From positions 124,001 to 188,000 of the forward strand of contig SSNU01000114.1 in assembly GCA_012064415.1 (NCBI GenBank): DNA of 64,000 bases, given 5' to 3'. Both the position numbers and the translations under genes were made by a program. Source of the DNA: Gyrodactylus bullatarudis (taxonomy: Eukaryota; Platyhelminthes; Monogenea; Gyrodactylidea; Gyrodactylidae). This document shows positions 60,201 to 64,000 of the stretch, in pieces; positions within the stretch are counted from its first letter, which is position 1; each line of letters begins with the position of its first letter. The notes beneath the pieces are model-generated. The model searched no databases and was not told the origin of the DNA. It saw only the letters and a list, made by a program, of their open reading frames with translations.

Positions 60201-61227
60201 ATCGGAATTTGATTTATGTCAGAAGTGCTCATTACTGGTGAAGATTTACAAGATTTACATGTATTGTTGTTATCAAAAGACTCTTTGCTGCATAACTGAC
60301 GTGAGTCAAGACATATCCGCTGTATACCAAGGCCACGTTTCATTCCTTTCGTCCACATTCCAGCGTAAATATCTAAAAGAGGAAAAGCATATTTACTCAT
60401 CTTATTGCCTTTTCCTGGTAATACTTCAATTCAGAACATGTAATCTTATAGAGATTTTTGAAGAAGCTTTAATTTAAGTAATTGGAATCACGTTCTCATA
60501 GGTAGCCCATAATGAAAATGATAAAAAAGACGAATTATTCACATCCACAACTCAAAAATAATAAAATCTAAAATAGGGGACACATGAAAAATTCTTAAAA
60601 ATTATGAATAGTCTTGCTCAGAATTATTACAGTATCGAGAAACTACACTTTTCATAGGAGCTCAATTTTCAGTTATTCCATTCTTGAAGCAAATAATGTT
60701 TTCCCTTAATACCGAAAAATATCCTATTTTTGTCAAGCTCTCAAAGAAAATTGGAAATACTTTTCTGATCCTTTCGGATTTAAAAAATTTCAATTTGATT
60801 GTAAAAAATGGTAAACAAGAAACTAACTTCCATTAGCATCAGTTTCAACACCCATTCCGTCAAGCTTATTTGCTGACCATGTTCCCTCAAGGGAATGCGA
60901 GTTAAGAATACACGTCTTAACTCCATACTTTCCACAGGCTCCATCAGTGAATGAACCTTTGTAAATCCATTTTCCTTTGCATTGGACACCTTCACCTTGA
61001 CGTTTACCTTTCGACCAGGTTCCAGCATAGAAATTACCACTTGGCCAAACATAAACGCCGACAACCTCGAAACCTTCAATCCATGCTCCACTGTATTCAC
61101 CTTGATTACTCGGTCCAGTTGCTATGCCAAGTCCATGAGCTTTATTACTCATCCATTCACCAACATAACTTCCACCATCTTCAAAATCAAATCTACAACC
61201 GACTGGACGATTTTGTGGGTTATCCAT
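57251..61227 (-). CDS. JPH: Junctophilin (MORN-repeat membrane-junction protein), 5' four exons
   Basis: Minus-strand exons 61227-60828, 60372-59520, 59456-59338 and 57661-57251 join with matching phases (1, 2, 1, 1). The start is ATG 61227, just after an intron acceptor (tttttcag GG), so a 5' UTR exon lies upstream. The junctophilin layout is clear. MORN repeats in exon 1: [72 protein letters not shown]. Exon 2 adds [15 protein letters not shown], a Ser-rich joining region, then [20 protein letters not shown] and [20 protein letters not shown]. An Ala/Lys/Glu helical region follows ([38 protein letters not shown]). Junctophilins tether plasma membrane to ER/SR in excitable cells, MORN repeats binding the plasma membrane and a C-terminal helix the ER. 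That terminal transmembrane helix is not in these exons. Donors of exons 1 and 2 are gttagt. Confidence 0.93.
57708..57857. repeat. Palindromic repeat family C copy 2
   Basis: Repeats 'aaattccaaaagtagcc', 'tttggggctaaatctgag' and 'ggggctagttttaggattattccc' seen at 6725-7072, and ends in ggaattaaccctaaat. It lies in a junctophilin intron 46 bp from an exon acceptor. Confidence 0.65.
58175..58230 (+). ncRNA. Hammerhead-ribozyme-like motif
   Basis: ctgatga at 58184 is followed 8 nt later by gaaa. After gaaa, ataa...ttat can form a short stem III, and the flanks (tctca / tgtgaga) can form stem I with one mismatch. Stem II is poor (one G-C pair), so activity is doubtful. Hammerhead ribozymes are known companions of Penelope-like elements and SINEs in animals. 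Confidence 0.3.
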
Positions 61228-63819
61228 CCCTGAAAAATTTTGTTAATCTTCAATTATTACTTCAAGTTAATATTAAAATCAAAAATTCAACCTTTTAATG
61301 AAGATGGTCTATCTTTTCGTCTAATTTTGATTCCAATTTTGTGAAAATTCTCATCTTCATTTTGAAAAGAAATAGACTAACAGACACAACAAGAGAAGCT
61401 AAATTTTATGCATCCTCCTTGAGAACTGGGTCATGACACTTGTAAGCATAATGGTAATGAAAAGTATTACCGATAAATAAAGTTTCTGCTGAAATCAGCA
61501 TAAAAATGTTTCACCCTTTGATAGTCTGATAAAGTTCTCGCATTTTCAATGATCTACTGGAATTTTTTAGGGAAAATCTTACTTCTACATAAAGCTAGCC
61601 TCAAATCAAGAGGAAAAGATGCAGTGGGTAGTTACAAATAGACTCTTTCCTTACCAAACGATAATTATAGTTTCAGTCCCTAACTCTCCTCGTCAACATC
61701 AACTCGAAAAGTGAACCTGATCAACCAATCAGAGGATTCCACAAATGTACTAATAAATATCTAGCCGGTGTAAGAGTCTGACGAGATCCAGTGAAATAAA
61801 AGCTTTATAACTACATATTCACTAGTCTTCTAATCCTCTTAATGAATTCCTCATTGAATAGTTCAATAAATGTATTCGAAGAAGCCCGGCAATACTTCCC
61901 TCTAGGAAAAAAATTTGGTACCTTTTTGATTTCAAAAATCTTGAAATTGAGGTTTTTATGAAATTAACTATCATTTTTAATTTATTCTTTGATAGGTATT
62001 GATTGACCTCTGGTTGTATCGGTACAAGAGAAGAATTCATAAAGAAAGGCGATGCCAGGTTTGAATAGCGCTTTAAAAGCATAAGCATCAGCTTTTACGT
62101 GTCAGACTTTTACAAAGCTAGTCATGCTAGACAAAGCTGATGAGTATACCGTGTTATTCTCTAAAAAAAACCTATCATTTGAATTTCGTTTTCGAAAATG
62201 TCCCCTTATTAGTAAATGACTAAGAATATTGTTCGGAAAATTACTTCTCTATTCTTCGACTAGAATAGGAATAACTTTTTTACTGAAATCATTGTTATTA
62301 AATACCAACTAACAACAGAATATCAGGATATTAATATAATGTATCTACGACGTATTAAAAAAGAATTCAACTTCCGATGTATATCAAAAGAATGTATATG
62401 ATACAAGTTGTAGATTTGTTCGATTGAAATGTTGTGAGATGAATCAAGAAGTCGAAGGGAATGAGATACAACTAAGTCATGAAATAAACAAATTGATCTA
62501 TGTAGGCTTGAAAATAAGGACACTGAATTTAGTACGCTGATGTTGAAGATGTACAACTATAAATATATTCATAAATACTACCTTACTCAAACAGTGAGAA
62601 AGATCATTGGTGAATCACCCCATACCCCTTAGTTCAATAACTTTGTTATTGAAATCATTTAGTTTATAAACAACAAGACAAAACAATTAAGTCTGATTAA
62701 TTATCCTTTATTCAAAGTTTTCAATCATTAGACTTATCATTAAAAGAGTTAAAAAGATTAGATATCGAAATTGTTGAATAGTTAGTATCATATTTCTTCA
62801 AAGAAACTTTCAACAAAACGATAAACTCGAAAAAAGAATCTGGATCAATCAAAATTTTTAGATCTAAAGACATTAATTTGAAGAAAGACTGAATAGAAAT
62901 GACGAGAAATTCATAGTCAGATTACAAAAGAACCAACTATCAATTCTAAGCATTATTTTGTATTGAAGTATGTGTCGAAAATACTTCACCATTATGTCAT
63001 TTAGTTTTATCTTCAAAAATCTTATCATCAAGAGGGCAAATTTCGTTGTTTAATCATGTCTGTGGGATATTAAGGGAAAAATGGACAATGTCGTAAATGG
63101 AGGATGACTTTCACACTCAAAAATATGCAAGACATGATCTGAGTACTAAATTTTATCAGAAAAGTAAGTATTCTCGTGAGCTTTTCAGAGAAAATAAATT
63201 TCCAACCTAGCCTAATGCGCACCAAATTTCAAAACTCTATATTAATATCAATTATAAAAATAGTTTTTTAGTATTTCTTCTAATGACTGGACCATTTATC
63301 AATGAAAAAGTCGTAGAAGTGAAATGTTTTTGAATATTTTCTTTACATATCAAAAGACTTGAAGAGAATTCATGTGGAAAAAAAGAAAGTTTGATTAAGA
63401 TTCATTGCAATCCAAAATATATCTTGCTTCTTTATCGACTATAGATTCCTTATTCTCCATGCCAATTCACTGAAATATCCTTGAATGATTTCTTTTATTC
63501 TCTACTAAATTGACGTTAAAGATAATTATAATTAGAGAGAATAGTTTTTATCGCTTGTGGAAATAAAATTCCCTTTTTCGATAAATGTACAACCATGTTT
63601 CTTCCATATTATGGCTCATTCAACTGCATTTAAAATTATCAAAATATAGTAAGTATCAAAAATCTGTAAGATCAGTTTTACCAACCGAAAAAAATTATAC
63701 AGGTGAACAATGCCATTTTCTTTGGAAATTTCATTGTGTGAGAATGATCAAAAGTTGAACTTAGTTCCACAATAAGAAAATAATCTGTACATCTCTTTCG
63801 AAGTCTATTAAAATGTTAA
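61228..63819. other. Upstream of junctophilin; no gene supported
   Basis: Probably holds the 5' UTR exon and promoter of junctophilin, but nothing can be pinpointed. Open frames on the minus strand near 61822-62088 and 62323-62556 show no recognisable domain. ctgatgagtataccg at 62139 resembles the hammerhead-like motif at 58184 but lacks gaaa. Confidence 0.35.
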
Positions 63820-64000
63820 TTAATACCAAGACGAATATAAACATTGGAAATCGTTGGTTAGAATTGATTAGTTTAATGTTTTGATTGGACACGCAAGGTT
63901 TTAAATATCTTAAGTTTAGAATAGTGCAGCACCTATACTTACAAAGGTTACTAGAAATATTTCGTTCTAGGTGCTTACTGCTTAGGTAATATATCCCACA
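63820..64000 (+). mobile_element. Penelope-like element 3' end (runs off the window)
   Basis: acattggaaatcgttgg, ttagaattga and gttttgattggacac repeat the 3' end of the element at 38130-38200. The sequence then enters the terminal repeat also seen at 35640-35770 (gtgcagcacctatac). Confidence 0.6.

Noticed and set aside
60951..61298. Plus-strand frames of 83-115 codons
   Set aside because: Antisense to junctophilin MORN exons, which have clear family support.
62130..62165. Second hammerhead ribozyme
   Set aside because: ctgatga is present but the required gaaa is replaced, so the core is broken.
1..64000. CRISPR arrays, operons or other prokaryotic features
   Set aside because: No regular direct repeats with spacers. 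Spliced animal genes and retroelements show a eukaryotic nuclear sequence.

Overview
This is a very A+T-rich (about 70% by eye), intron-rich metazoan nuclear segment. The coding content is animal-specific: a two-finger GATA transcription factor, a junctophilin and a GAS2-domain cytoskeletal protein. The spacer is packed with degraded LINEs, Penelope-like elements (PLEs), a pogo/Tigger element, tRNA-derived SINEs and several families with long inverted repeats. One gene has the architecture that established literature calls a 'micro-exon gene' (MEG), best known from parasitic flatworms. With the PLEs and base composition this points to a flatworm or similar invertebrate, but I cannot name the organism.

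Layout. 284-1353 (+): last small exons of an unidentified Ser-rich gene. 7820-8366 (+): 3' end of a GAS2-family gene with a Gas2/GAR domain tail and an SxIP motif. 9435-14078 (-): a five-exon GATA factor with both zinc fingers intact. 14.1-25.3 kb: spacer with two inverted copies of one MITE family and a near-intact non-LTR retrotransposon (20.7-23.2 kb). 25377-34458 (+): the micro-exon gene. 35.8-46.7 kb (-): a chain of seven phase-compatible exons for a long, disordered Ser/Asn-rich protein ending in a short helical segment. 57251-61227 (-): junctophilin with MORN repeats. Splice phase and strand allow the disordered chain to be the 3' continuation of the junctophilin gene, although it could be a separate gene. 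The rest is transposon debris.

Main discovery. On the + strand between 25377 and 34458 I can join about 36 exons (38 with two candidate 3-nt exons). Every internal exon is a multiple of 3 nt, most are 9-33 nt, and every intron is phase 1. The reading frame stays open from an ATG with a signal peptide to a stop codon followed by AATAAA. The predicted product is a small (about 345 aa) secreted protein built from tandemly duplicated exon cassettes (33-21-18-27 nt), followed by a Thr-rich mucin-like block from duplicated exons and then a string of short exons. One 27-nt exon has a paralogue split into 9+18 nt. Because every exon is symmetric, any subset could be skipped without breaking the frame. 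This suggests a combinatorial generator of variant secreted peptides.

Limits: exon calls rest on splice consensus, phase continuity and family motifs read by eye. No transcript or database search was possible.
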